Shown: positions 46,701 through 58,464, counted from the stretch's first letter. The stretch: DNA of 64,000 nucleotides from Aegilops tauschii subsp. strangulata (GCF_002575655.3 NC_053040.3:225322628-225386627), one strand, 5' to 3'. Made by a program: numbers and translations. Notes: a model not told the origin generated them from the letters alone.

Positions 46701-48495
46701 CTCTCGAGGCGAGAAAAGGCAATGCACGGTACCGAAGAGGCTAGCAATGATGGAAGGGTGAGAGTGCGTATAATCCATTGACTCAACATTAGTCATAAAG
46801 AACTCACATACTTATTGCAAAAATCTATTAGTTATTGAAACAAAGTACTATGCGCATGCTCCTAGGGGGATAGATTGGTAGGAAAAGACCATCGCTCGTC
46901 CCCAACCGCCACTCATAAGGAAGACAATCAATGAATACCTCATGCTCCAATTTCGTTACGTAACGGTTCACCATACGTGCATGCTATGGGAATCACAAAC
47001 TTCAACACAAGTATTTCTACAATCCACAACTACCCACTAGCATGACTCTAATATCACCATCTTTATATCAAAAAACTATTGCAAGGAATCGAACATATCA
47101 TATTCAGTAATCTACAAGTTTTATGTAGGATTTTATGACTAACCATGTGAATTACTAATTCCTGTCATCTCTCTAAATAGATATAAGTCAAGTAAGAGAG
47201 TTTAATTCTTTCTACAAAAGATCTGCCCAAGCTCTAACAAATATAAGTGAAGCAAAAGAGCATTCTACGAATGGCGGTTTTCTATGTGAAGAGAAACAGG
47301 CAATCCAAACTTCAAATGATATATGTGGCACACATGAAGCATTCTATAAAACCATACTCAAAAGATTTAAGTGAAGTGCAATGAGCATTCTGTAAATCAA
47401 CCATGGACTATCTCATACCAGCATGGCGCATAAAAGAAAAGTGAAAACTAAATGCAAAAGACGCTCCAAGATTTGCACATATCGCATGAACCAAACGAAT
47501 CCGAAAACATATCGATACTTGTTGAAGAAACATGGGATGCCTTCCGGGGCATCCCCAAGCTTAGACGCTTGAGTCTCCTTGAATATTTACTTGGGGTGCA
47601 CATGGGAGGGGCGAGAGCCCCTCCGAGATTGGATCTATCTCTCTGTCTCTCTCCATTTCAGTGTTCCTAATTCTGCCCTTTCACCGCTTCTTATATTCCC
47701 GGAGATCCGTAACTCCGATTGGGCTGAAATTTGGACACGATTTTTATCCGGATATTGGCTTTCTTGCGGTGAAAGAAGGGCACCAACCACCTTACAGAGT
47801 GGCCACGAGGGCCCAGGGCGTGCCTGACCCCCTAGGGCGTGCCCCTCACCCTCGTGGGCCCCTTGGGAATCGTCTCGCATTGATTCCACTTCCCAAAATT
47901 CACATATATTCCAAAAAAATCGCCGTCAGTTTTTATCCCGTTTCGACTCCGTTCGATATGGATTTTCTACGAAACAAAAAACATGCAACAAACCAGAACT
48001 GGCACTGGGCACTGGATGAATATGTTAGTTCCAAAAATAGTATAAAAAGTTGCCAAAAGTATGTAAAAGTTGTATAATATTGGCATGGAACAATCAAAAA
48101 GTATAGATACGACGGAGACGTATCACGAGGCGCTGCAAGGCGAGCGCGGCCTCGAGGTGCACATTCTTCTTCGTGACATCCGGCAGATACAGAGCCACTA
48201 GTGCTTCAAAGAGTTCGTCACCATGGAGGCCGATGAGGGAGGCAGGCAACAAGGAGCCTGTGGGCGCGGGCTAGAGCAGTACGGCAAGGTTGTTCGCGTG
48301 CTTCTTAACAGTGGTGAACTTGTGGATGGAGCAGACCATCATCTCGTCCATGCGAGAGGCGAAGCCGGCATTAGCGACGGCTACGATGGTGGTGGTCGCC
48401 AGCAGCGTTCGGAAATGCTGCGCGGTGCGGGGCCGCAGGCCAGCTTCTTGGATGATCTGGCACAACCGACTGCCGCTCACGTCCATCGCCTCCAT
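43721..48495 (-). pseudogene. Array copy B, split by an LTR element
   Basis: The N-terminal part lies at 48495-48126 (MEAMDVSGSRLCQIIQEAGL ...) and the C-terminal part at 43895-43721 (LAMQETVDLYIHVYEEIVYI ... YAAT). A retroelement at 43896-48125 separates them within the codons for residues 122-124. Independent damage exists: codon 75, Gln in the intact copy, is TAG (48273-48271), and the C-terminal third is frameshifted after EDRRR. Start is conserved with the other copies. Confidence 0.9.
43896..48125 (-). mobile_element. LTR element inserted in copy B, internally deleted
   Basis: The left LTR is 43896-45432 (1537 bp; TGATAACCCACAAGTATAGG ... GAGACGTATTA). The right LTR (47600-48125) keeps only the part matching about 44912-45432. 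TSDs are CAAGG (43891-43895) and CGAGG (48126-48130), one mismatch; sister copies show the uninterrupted GCATGGCGAGGCGCTGC. On the minus strand AAGCTTGGGGATGC precedes the left LTR as the polypurine tract, giving minus orientation. The 2.2-kb interior (45433-47599) has no gag-pol; small frames there are not convincing. A G(12) run lies at about 46271-46282. Sabrina/WHAM-type LTRs look similar; name not certain. Confidence 0.88.
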
Positions 48496-49340
48496 AGGTG
48501 CTTGTGGCTTCTGGTCACTTCGTCTTGGGTCTTGGATTGGAGTGAGTAGTGGTGCGTATGATTTGGTAGATTAATTGGATTGGTGGGGCGGCTTCAAAGA
48601 GTGCAAACTGCGTTGCATTCATACCGTGCTTGCTCCATTCTGCTTCTCCAATTAATTCCCTCTGCATGCTAATTGAGGATGCATCATTGACTGTTAGACA
48701 TCTCGGGAACCGCTACCCTCTCCCTGCATGGCATTCAAGCCGAGTCAATGTAAATGCGGGTCAAGAAGAGACTAGCCATTACTACATTGTGCCCCACGAC
48801 CAAGGCGGAGGGGAAAATGAGAGAACATAGTATTTACTATAGTACTACCATTGCATGCAATGAACTGGCTGCAACATGCCGTGCTAGGTAGTCTCAAGGC
48901 ATTAAAACATACACGGCCCATGTCTCTTATTGGTTGATTTCTTTATCCATGTCAAGAAACAAGAAACGAGGTCGAGTTAATCCACCGTGCCTAAGTGTTT
49001 TGGGATTATAAGGTTTTCGTAAGAGATCGACACAATAACCGTAAGATCTGCATCCGATGGTGGCACCTATTGGATGCAAATATCAATAGAAAAGAAATGC
49101 CTCAAAACTGCGATAGCACGCCCCTCCCGTACACATAAGACTAGCACGCGAGCGTACACAACTCCCATGTTTGGGATGCGCTTGGCAATTCGCCTCATCG
49201 AGAAGTCGAACAATGAAGTTATTTACAACAAAACATTAAGGCCACGAGGCGATGTGCTGGTTACAGGAGACAAGAAGAAAGATGCATCCATCGACGCCGT
49301 TCTCCTCTTCGACTCGGGGCGCCGACCCATCGAACGGTGG
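48496..49340 (-). promoter_or_regulatory. 5' flank of unit B and 3' flank of unit C
   Basis: Shared inter-gene spacer of the array. It has the upstream region of copy B, with a TAA in the upstream in-frame extension so that translation must begin at MEAMDV. Then come the CATTGCATGCAATGAACTG palindromic phrase (48850) and the AAGAAACAAGAAACGAGGTC phrase (48954). The 3' flank of copy C follows, with the CACGCGAGCGTACACAACTC and TCGAACAATGA motifs. No TATA box is evident near copy B. Confidence 0.5.
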
Positions 49341-49832
49341 CTAAGTAGCAGCGGCTTTCGTGGCCAGGTCAACATGCTTCCGAACAATGGCGTCCAAAGA
49401 TTCCAGCTGGTGCAAGAAGGCCAATGTCTTTTTGTCCTTGCTAGCCTTGTAGTGGCGTATGTAGATGATTTCCAGATAGACGTGGATGTGCAGGTCGACG
49501 GTTTCTTGCATGGCGAGGTGCTGCGTGGTGAGCGCGGCCTCGAGGTGCACATTCTTCGTCGCGACATCTGGCAGCTACAGGGCCACCAGTGCTTCAAAGA
49601 GTTCATCACCGTGGAAGCCGATGAGGGTGGCAGGCTACGAGGAGCCTGTGCGCGTAGGCTGGAGCAGTACGGCAATGTCGTCTACGTGCTTCTTGATGGT
49701 GGTGAACATGCGGATGGAGCAGACCATCATCTCGTACATGCGAGGGGCGAAGCCAGCGTCGGTGAGGGCTTCGACGCTGGTGGTCGCCAGCACCGTCTGG
49801 AAATGCTGTGCGGTGCGGGGCAGCAGGCCGGC

Positions 49833-50557
49833 TGTCGTGGAATTGTCACGGCAGATGTCCTAGTGTGAGGACTTAGTCGTGAGGCCAACGCATCTATGTG
49901 GTAGCTTGAGAGGGGTTGAGCGGAATCGAGAAACGCAACACAAGACAAGGGTTTAGACAGCTTCGGGCCCCGGGAAACATCATCCGGTAACAACCCTACA
50001 TGCTGTTTGTGGCTAGGTCTCATTATCATCACGAGGGAGTCGCCGTAAACCGGCTCTCCCAGTTATGCCTAACCCTTAAGATTATTCTCCCCCCTCTTGG
50101 GGTGCCCTGCCCCTCCTTATATAAGTTGAAGGGGCGGGTTACATGTAGAGTCCAACTCGGATTAAGACTTAAGCTATTTTGACTTCTCTTCATGGGCTTC
50201 TTAACATCTTGGGCTTCATAATGTCTCGGGCTTCATAATGTCTCGGGCTTACTAACCCCAGGCGACTCTGTCTGCCGGGTTATGACTGTCTGCCGGGTTA
50301 TGACTGTCTGCCGGTTTATGATGGTCTGCCGGGTTATGATTGTCTGCCGGGTTATGACTTCCTGCCGGTTTATGATTGTCTGCCGGGTTATGATGTGACT
50401 TAACTCCTGTCGGGTTATCATCTGACTTAACACCTGCCGGGTTATCATCTGACTTAACTCCTGCCGGGTTATCATCTGACTTGACTTCTGCCGGTTTACC
50501 AAGTACCAGCCGGGTTATAACTCTGGCCGGGTCATACTGCGGGGTATATCCCCGACA
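49833..50557 (-). repeat. 3' LTR with internal 18-bp repeats
   Basis: On the minus strand TGTCGGGGATATACCCCG ... CCACGACA. At 50268-50393 there are seven tandem units of TGTCTGCCGGGTTATGAC (18 bp, variants included), followed by about four 27-bp units with CTGCCGGGTTATCATCTGAC. Confidence 0.9.
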
Positions 50558-50899
50558 TTAGCCCCAGTTTAATTTGGATTTATCCATGTTAAACCGATCC
50601 TGATCATCCTGAAGTCCTTGTCATTTCCTTCTTCTAGAAAATCCGAGTCAATAGGCCAGCTTCATAATCAATTTGCTAACATTGGTTTGTCACAGAAAAA
50701 TATTGTGAAGAATAACTCATTTGACTCAGCTCCCAATGCTTAACAAAAATATTGGTCGTTGAAATACTCATCTGATCTTCAGCCGGTTTAAGAATGTAGA
50801 ACTTGTTGGTTTATCATTGCCAAAATTGCCGGTTTATAAATATTGATGGCGCCGGGTCATAATTGTAGTTAACATCAAGCTTGAAAATATACCTCTTAT

Positions 50900-52740
50900 A
50901 TGCCTATCACGTGTAGCCCCCAAGTCTTAAGAAGGTAACGTAGTAACAGCTTAAGAATTGCTTCAATATGAATGTCACAAGCTTGAAGAAATCCAGGTTG
51001 TTCATCTCAATTACTAGTCAAAACTGAGTATTCCACATATGTAGCCCCCAAGTGCCGGGTTGTTATGCTTGCAGCAAACTGGGACTTGTAACTGCCTTAT
51101 GCTCATAAAAACTTCAACCAATGTAGCCCCCAAGGGCCGGGTTATTATGCAATAATGAGAGGGATTTTATAAATATGACCATGTAGACTTGAACAGCAAC
51201 GCGTAGCCCCCAAGGACCGGCTCAGTAAGATAATATTGAGTTGGGACTTTATATATACTTCATTGAAAATAACATCATATGATGTAACCCCCATCATGGG
51301 GCTTGAACCCACGTCCACAAGGTTAAGAGCTTTGTGCTTTACCAACTGAACAGCGGACCCTTCAATATAATGGATTAAGACTTGTGTACCTTGAATTGTT
51401 GACAGGAGCAATTGGTAGCCCCCAAGGGCCGGCTCATTATGATGTGATGAGTCGGGTCTTCAATAAGACTAGTAAAAATGACTTTGCATTAGCCCCCAAG
51501 TGTCATGGTGCATGCTTGCAGCGACATGACGTTGCATTTTTGATGTAATCTCAACTTGAATAATGTAGCCCCCAAGTGCCGGGTCGTGAGCCTGCAGCGA
51601 CTCGGGACTATTCCTTCCATTGTAGAATAAATCATATCTATTGATAAGATAATAGCCATTGCGCGAAAGTGACTTTGAAAACCTCAATCATAATACTGGT
51701 TATTGATAACCATAATAAAAATCCAGCCATGTTGGCTATTAAAGATTTGAATAATATAATAAGCGCATGATTCTAATGGCGCATCCAAATATATACTGGC
51801 GACTTATAGTCGAAAGCCAGACCGTGTTAATAAACACCAGATATTATCTTATCTCACACTGGCGACTTATAGTAAAAAACCAGGCCGGGTCAATAAACAC
51901 CGGATTAACATAAACCTCATCAAAATAAACTGCCAAACGAAAGATTTTAGAAGAAAACATGCAAAAAGGCGAGGCTTTTCATGGGCTGCCAGGCCACTGA
52001 GTTAAACCATTTTGCAAAGCCTTATAAGATGGACCTCACATTAACCAATCGTCATTTTAACAATGACAAGTTCAGGGTCTTTATAAGATTGACTTGTCAA
52101 ACGTTCGACGGGTCTTACCAGGATTACCTGGGCGGAGTGGCTTACTTAAAAAGGCAGGATAACCTGGGGTTTTAGGTGAATACACCTGGCTTCCAAGCCT
52201 GTTTTATAGCCTATTACAAGGTTATAGACTCTTTGTTCTTGTAGAAGCAAAGAGCCCCCGAGCAATATTTTGAGCTGTGCTCAATGGGTGCCTATGTTTG
52301 CGTTGTGCTTTTGCAACACTCTCTTTGGCCCCTTTTGACTTTTCTAAGAACTCGAACTTTGCGAGAGAGATTTCTTCTTGAACCGGATGTCTAAACCTGA
52401 TATTGAGAGCTTCAAAGCTTTGTGGGAGAACATATTTCCCTTGAACCGGATTGACAAACCGGATATTTGAGAGCTTCAACACTTTATGGGAGAGAGATGT
52501 CACTTGAACCGGATTTTGATCCGGAATCCTTTCTAATGACCCGGAACTTCTTCATTGAGCCGGGATTTTGCAATTGTCATATACTTTTTAAGCCGGAAAT
52601 TTTCTGACGGCCTTTAAATTTTCATCAATATAGCAGTAGGCTTCGGTACCGGGTTATCTTTCCCTCCGTCGTCCTGGGGTTCTTAAATTTGCTGAAACTG
52701 GCAATATTTGCTGAGTCATGTCATCGTAGCCCCCGAGTCT
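50900..52740 (-). repeat. Reiterated polypurine-tract-like motif
   Basis: GTAGCCCCCAAG (minus strand CTTGGGGGCTAC) or a close variant occurs at 50913, 51041, 51123, 51203, 51415, 51490, 51565 and 52726, most followed by a G/CCGGGT or CCGGCTC word. The minus-strand form resembles the polypurine tract used by cereal Gypsy elements. Confidence 0.85.
51289..51360 (-). pseudogene. tRNA-Lys(CTT)-like sequence
   Basis: On the minus strand a D-arm-like GTTCAGTTGGTAAAGC is followed by an anticodon arm CAAAG-CTCTTAA-CCTTG (anticodon CTT; one stem mismatch), a variable part TGGAC and a T arm GTGGG-TTCAAGC-CCCAT. The B box GGTTCAAGCC is well preserved. The 5' acceptor strand (GGGTCCG) does not pair with the 3' strand (GATGGGG), so it cannot fold as a functional tRNA. 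It lies inside the non-autonomous LTR element, in its transcriptional orientation. Confidence 0.7.
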
Positions 52741-53600
52741 TAAGACGACTCGAGGAGTTGTCTTGAGATTCTTCGTATTTAACCATAGGAGAAGGTATAT
52801 ATCATTGGTGTTGATAACGCGATGTGAATCCACAGAAGGTTGAGGTGACTGCGGCGGGTTATAAATGATCCCGTATGAGCCGTGTCAGCAACTCGGCCAA
52901 TGGTTCCTTCCAACCGGCTGTTTGAAGTTAACCAAACTGTAGTGGCGGCGACTTGTGCGCATGTCCATTGAGCCATCCAGCATAGGTGGCGGATAATGAT
53001 AGTTTGCCTCCAATTTGTTGGAAGAAAACCGGGCTACCCACGCAGTGACTTGCTCATACTCAATAAATAGCTCATGCAGACATGTGCGGCCTAGTGTGTT
53101 GGTGTAGACCAGACCGCAAGGGCGGCAGCATAAGCACTTCCGTTGAGCACGACAGCACGGATAAATGTTAGTGCAAAATGACGATGCTATGCACTCCATA
53201 TCCGCGATATAACTCCACTTCAGTGGTGAATAATTGTCCTGATGTATTTAGATGACAGATGATCTTATCGTCTCTGCCATGATCATGGAACGAACACATT
53301 AAAGGGAGGACAATTGTTCATGAAGGAACTTAAAGTATATTGAAATAAATAAATAAGGTGGATAGCACCTGATCTTTTCCTGGGACGTCGAGCCAGTTAT
53401 GTCCGTCGTCATTTTTCCAACTGATCTGAATTTTACTGCTTCCACAATTTTTTTTCACCGGCCACACTTATCCCTTCGTTTCCTTCTTTCCAGGCACAAC
53501 AATCACAGGGGAAGCAAGGTTCTTGCTCTGGCGTCCATGCCCATAAATTGAGCAAAGTCTTTTGTTCCCTGTTAGTGTCCATGCCCGTAAATCGCCACCA
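52741..53600. other. Interior of the LTR element, no gene seen
   Basis: Moderate-GC sequence with several short minus-strand frames, none recognisable. GTCCATGCCCRTAAAT is repeated at about 53533 and 53577. Confidence 0.4.
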
Positions 53601-56400
53601 GGTCATGGGTCAATTCAATCGGCCGGTTCACAGCTATCGGGGAAGGAGCAGAGCTAGAGGCTGGCGCACGTGGGCAGGTCATGGCAGAAATGAACCCCAT
53701 CCGGCGCTTTATGGCGGCGAACCGCAGTGAGTGCGGCAGCGGAGTCAACCCGGGCTACGTCGGCGGAGTCAATGGGTGCCAGCGGAGGCGGGGCCGCGAT
53801 GGTCTTGGCGACTCACAGTAGCGGCCGAATCTGTCCGCGAGGTAGCGCAGTCGGTTTAGAAGCAGAACTGGCGTGGATGTTCGACGGGCGGCGGATTGGT
53901 GATTTGGCGGTTGCGGCAGTAGCCGGTCATGCGAGGGCGGCACGGGCCATGCGCGCGAAAGCGGAGGTAGCCAGGCGCGGCTGTGGCAGAGGCTCGCGGC
54001 GACTTGGCTACGGCCACGGAGTTGGGCGGCGCTTGCCTCCTCAACTGCAGGCAACTTACGGGCACCGCGGCAGCTTGCAGAAGGTGAAGAACATGGCGGC
54101 AGGTAGCTTGCGAAGGTAGTGAGGCGACTCGGTGGCCCGGTGCGGGCGGAACAACATAGCACCGCGAAAACGTGCGGTGACGGGGGTGGCTTCAACAGCG
54201 ACCGACGCAGCAGTGGCGGGTCACAACAGCGAAGACAGGAGGCGCTCGGGGGGAGGCGGAGTCCGGCGCAGCAATCCGGCGGGGCGGCCCAAACGGGGCG
54301 CCGAAGCGGAGCGCGGAACCGGCGTAAACCGCGGCGGTTTGAACAGCGGGGCGGTTTGTAGGCGTGGGAGGATTCATGCGCGGAGGCCCGCAGCAGCGTT
54401 TTAAGCAGACGGCGGCTCACGGGCGGTGACTGCGCGCAAACCGGAACGCCGGGCGACCAAGGCCGGAGCAGACGAGGCATGAAGGCGACTCAGGAGTAGA
54501 CGAGGCATGAAGGCGACTCAGGAGTAGTGAGGATCGACGGCGACTCTCCAATGGCAGCCTGACGCAGGACGGTCCGGAGGGCGATCGGGCGGCTCGAGGC
54601 GCTGTGCGGAAGTGAAGGTCAAGGCGACCGGCGTAGCAGCGGCGGAGTTGAAACGTGGCCGTGGCAAAGCGGCTCACGGATGACCCGCCAAAGAGCGAGG
54701 TGGTTTAGCAGAAGTGGAGGTCGCGCGCTTGGCGGTTTGACAGGGGCGGCTCAGCGGCGAACAGCCGAGGCAGGCCGACTCGGAGGTGGCCGGTTTAAAG
54801 CAGCAGTAGAGGATGGGTCAGCAGCAGTAGAGGCCGGTTCAAGGCCGAAACGAGGTGCGGCAATGGCAACTCGTCATCGTAGGCGAGTCTGCGGAAATAA
54901 TGGGACAGGGCGCACCATGGCGGTTTACCATTCGGTTCAAAGGGAGTGCAACGATGGTTCGACGCCCGACAGCTGAGTGACGAGCTGGCGGCCCAACAGT
55001 GGAGGTGAACCAGCGATGGCAGCTCGGAGCCACTAGGAGCGAGGCCCTCCTGGCGATTCAAAGCAAGGCTGAGGCCGCAATGGCAGAGACCGGCCGGCTC
55101 GAAGGCGGACCCGGTTCAAGGCAGAGGCAGAGCGGCACCGAGGCAGGGCTGTTGTGGCCACGACGAACCACGGCGGAGGCAGCGGCGGCGACTTGCGGCG
55201 ATTCGTGTGTAGCAGACTTGGCGACTCAAGGCCTGCTTGGGGGCGGTTTAAGGCGGAGGCATGTGGCGGGTCGGTAGACGGTAGCAGCCGGTCACACGGG
55301 GGCGGCACGGGCCACGCGCGCGAAGGCGGAGGCAGCCAGGTGCGGCTATGGCCGAGGCCTACGGTGACTTGAGGAAACTGCAGCTGAACCAACGTGAGGC
55401 CGTGTAGGCTCACGGCGCGGGGGACTCCACGGGGCAGCTCAGGGCACGACAGGTCGCAGAGCAGTAGTGCAATAGCACCGGCGTGGCGGCAGCGGCGACT
55501 TGACAGTACTGCGGCCATGCGACAGAGGTGGCAGTGAGGCCAGCCGGTGGTGGGCGGCTCACGGTGCGGTTGGCAGAAGAACGCGAGGCCAGGGTGGCTT
55601 GGCACGAAGATGGAGTCTAGCGGCTCACGCACGAGGCCAGGGCGGTTTGGCGTGAGCAGCTCGGAGGGCAGCGGAAGTAGAGGCGGCGTGGATGCCGGCG
55701 GGTCAACGGGGAGGCGGACCCGGATAGACAACGGCGAAAACGGCCGAGGTGGCTCAGAGGGGCAGGGCCGCAGCCGCAACGAGCTACGGCAGAGGCAGCC
55801 GGGCGGCCTGGCGACTTGGCGAGGTTCAGGGGTCGCAGGGCAGCGGCGGCTTGACGCTGGTACTGCAGCTGCAGAGGGGCATCGGAGGTTCGGGGTTGGC
55901 GACTCGCAAGCGCCGGACGGAAGTGCACTGATCTGAACTAGAGACCAATAAACCATGCCGGGTCAAACTCCTTTGATTCCTTATTCTGTTCTAGTTTCAG
56001 CTGATTGCGCAGAAGAGACATGACTCCACTTGGGACCTAGGCTAGCCTGACTTTCTTATTTTGGGTGACACCTGCGCCCTGTAGTTTCACTTGTATTTGC
56101 CTTGGGCATCAATTAAGTACGTAATAGTTGATGTTTGTCTTGATGTGATGATGTAAATCAATGGTACCACTAGCTCTTTGATCTCCAGAAGCCCACAACG
56201 AAGCTAGTCGGCCGCGGTAGAAACGGCGATTTGAGAAAGCCGGCTGCCATTGGGGGCTACAGATGAACCGGCGTTGGAGTACAGCAGCCGGCGGGTCAAC
56301 GGCAAAGGCGATCCAGGCGGGTCGAGGCGCAGCCACAGTGGCAGCAAAGGCAGAGACCGTGGAGGTTTCAAACTCCGAATCCTTCTCCGAGTTGTAGTTA
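53601..56400 (-). other. GC-rich, internally duplicated block
   Basis: Dense in GGCGACT, GCGGCTCA and CGGTTTAA words. Open frames of 241 and 307 codons on the minus strand (53755-54480, 55033-55956) reflect composition (Pro, Arg, Ser, Leu). They share a diverged segment, RAWLPPLSRAWPVPP versus RTWLPPPSRAWPVPP, from a duplicated DNA stretch (about 53915-54005 and 55275-55365). A 27-bp tandem duplication with GAAGGCGACTCAGGAGTAG lies at about 54478-54530. No known domain is seen; a scrambled captured gene or degenerate leader is possible. Confidence 0.5.
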
Positions 56401-56775
56401 CTTTGACCGAAGTCAACTGGATTGGGTGGCTAGCGATGAGACCCTGCGGCGATGGATCGAATCCTTATCAGCGCTTTGTTTTCTTTTCTTGACTTTTTCC
56501 TTTGTTGTTGACGGTTGAACGGTGACGGTGACTCTGATCGTACAGGTTTTGGTGAGCCAACAACGGAAACTTGACACGCCGATAATGCTGGCGACTTGCA
56601 GCAACCATCAAATCGCAACCTTAATTTTCCTTAAATCTTCCAAACTATGAATCTGGACTGATGAACTCGAAACTGATGCAGATCCTTTCAAATCGATCTT
56701 CTTCATCCGGAAAATTGCGAGCTCCTCGATCCCTAGGAGAGATCCCTTCAAGAACTCAACACCACCGTGCGCAGG

Positions 56776-57534
56776 CCCCACGGTGGGGGCCAACTGTCGC
56801 GGAATTGTCACGGCAAATGTCCTAGTGTGAGGACTTAGTCGTGAGGCCAACACATCTATGTGGTAGCTTGAGAGGGGTTGAGCGGAATCGAGAAACGCAA
56901 CACAAGACAAGGGTTTAGACAGCTTCGGGCCCCGGGAAACATCATCCGGTAACAACCCTACATGCTGTTTGTGGCTAGGTCTCATTATCATCACGAGGAA
57001 GTTGCCGTAAACCGGCTCTCCCAGTTATGCCTAACCCTTAAGATTATTCTCCCCCTCTTGGGGTGCCTGCCCCTCCTTATATAAGTTGAAGGGGCGGGTT
57101 ACATGTAGAGTCCAACTCGGATTAAGACTTAAGCTATTTTGACTTCTCTTCATGGGCTTCTTAACATCTTGGGCTTCATAACGTCTCGGGCTTCATAATG
57201 TCTCGGGCTTACTAACCCAGGCGACTCTGTCTGCCGGGTTATGACTGTCAACCGGGTTATGACTGTCTGCCGGGTTATGACTGTCTGCCGGTTTATGATG
57301 GTCTGCCGGGTTATGATTGTCTGCCGGGTTATGACTTCCTGCCGGTTTATGATTGTCTGCCGGGCTATCATCTGACTTAACTCCTGCTGGGTTATCATCT
57401 AACTTAACACCTGCCGGGTTACCATCTGACTTTACTCCTGCCAGGTTATCATCTGACTTGACTTCTGCCGGTTTACCAAGTACCAGCCGGGTTATAACTC
57501 CGGCCGGGTCATACCGTGGGGTATATCCCTGACA
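56776..57534 (-). repeat. Primer-binding site and 5' LTR
   Basis: GTTGGCCCCCACCGTGGGG on the minus strand (56794-56776) follows the LTR end CCGCGACA. The LTR (56795-57534) has eight 18-bp TGTCTGCCGGGTTATGAC-type units at about 57229-57372, one more than its twin, and a TATA candidate CTTATATAAG at about 57077-57086. Confidence 0.9.
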
Positions 57535-58271
57535 CCAGCGTCTTGGATGACCTGGCACAACCGACTGCCGCTCACGTCCATTGCCTCCATAGGTGCTTGT
57601 GGCTTCTGGTCACTTGGTCTTGGGTCTTGGATTGGAGTGAGCAGTGGTGGGTACGATTTGGTAGATGGTTTGGAGTGGTGGGGCGGCTTCAAAGAGTGCA
57701 AACTGTGTTGCATTCACACTGTGCTGGCTCCATTCCGCTTCTCCAATTAACTCCCTCTGCATGCTAATTGTGGATGCATCATTGACTGTTAAACATCTCG
57801 GGAACTGCTACCCTCTTCCTGCTAGGGACTCAAGCCGTATCAATGTAAATGCGGGTCAAGAAGATACTAGTCATTACTACATTGTGCACCGTGACCAAGG
57901 TGGAGGGGAAAATGAGAGAACTTAGTATTTACTATAGTACTACCATTGCATGCAATGAACTGGCCGCAGCATGCCGTGCTAGGTAGTCTCAAGGCATTAA
58001 AAACATACACGACCCACGTCTCTTTTTGGTTGATTCCTTTATTCATGTCAAGAAACAAGAAACAAGGTCGAGTTAATCCACCGCACCTAACTGTTTTGGG
58101 ATTATAAGGTTTTCGTAAGCGGTCGACACAATAACCATAAGATTTGCATTCGATGGTGGCACCTATTGGACGGAAACATTAATACAAAAGAAATGCCACA
58201 AAACTGCGACACCACGCCCCTCCCCAACACATAAGACTGGCACGCGAGCATACGCAACTCCCATGTTCGGG

Positions 58272-58454
58272 TTACGCTTGGCAATTCGCCTCATCAAGAA
58301 GTCGAACAATGATGATATTTTCAACCGGAATAAAAATGCCATGCACTAATAAAACATTAAGGCCACGAGGCGATATAGTGTTGGTTACAGTAGGCAAGAA
58401 GAAAGATGCGTCCATCGATGGTGTCCTCCTCCTCGACTCAGGGCGCCGGCCCAC
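58272..58454 (-). other. Conserved small frame after copy D (truncated)
   Basis: Frame with MDASFFLP then SPRGLNVLLVHGIFIPVEN and IIIVRLLDEANCQA, ending at a TAA. Equivalent frames in the other units are longer (to MCRGGAWC...FVAFLF). It starts about 50 bp after the stop of the main gene. It may be 3' untranslated sequence that happens to be open. Confidence 0.3.
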
Positions 58455-58464
58455 CTAACGGCGG

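Larger units (their letters stand above)
49833..57534 (-). mobile_element. Complete 7.7-kb LTR element without gag-pol
   Basis: LTRs are 49833-50557 (725 bp) and 56795-57534 (740 bp), with only scattered, mostly transition differences in the aligned first 280 bp. TSDs are CCGGC (49828-49832) and CCAGC (57535-57539). The primer-binding site on the minus strand follows the right LTR and a polypurine tract (ACTGGGGCTAA) abuts the left LTR, so it runs on the minus strand. The 6.2-kb interior has no recognisable gag, protease, RT or integrase. It contains PPT-like repeats, a tRNA-Lys-like segment and a GC-rich block. It is a large non-autonomous element (LARD-like). Confidence 0.92.
49341..57590 (-). 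pseudogene. Array copy C, split by a complete LTR element
   Basis: The N-terminus (MEAMDVSGSRLCQVIQDAG) is at 57590-57535 and the remainder at 49832-49341, ending ATKAAAT with TAG at 49343-49341. The insertion lies after about codon 19. The right-hand part also carries two TAG stops, at the codons for residues 83 and 103. Outside the insertion it is colinear with copy D. Confidence 0.9.

Noticed and set aside
49223..49675. 150-codon minus-strand frame in copy C
   Set aside because: It is an alternative frame of the array gene; the frame homologous to the intact copy is different and carries two stops.
51289..51360. Functional tRNA-Lys gene
   Set aside because: Acceptor strands do not pair and the anticodon stem has a mismatch.
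53755..55956. Proline/arginine-rich minus-strand frames of 241 and 307 codons as genes
   Set aside because: GC-rich repetitive sequence opens several frames at once; no domain, start context or splice structure supports them.
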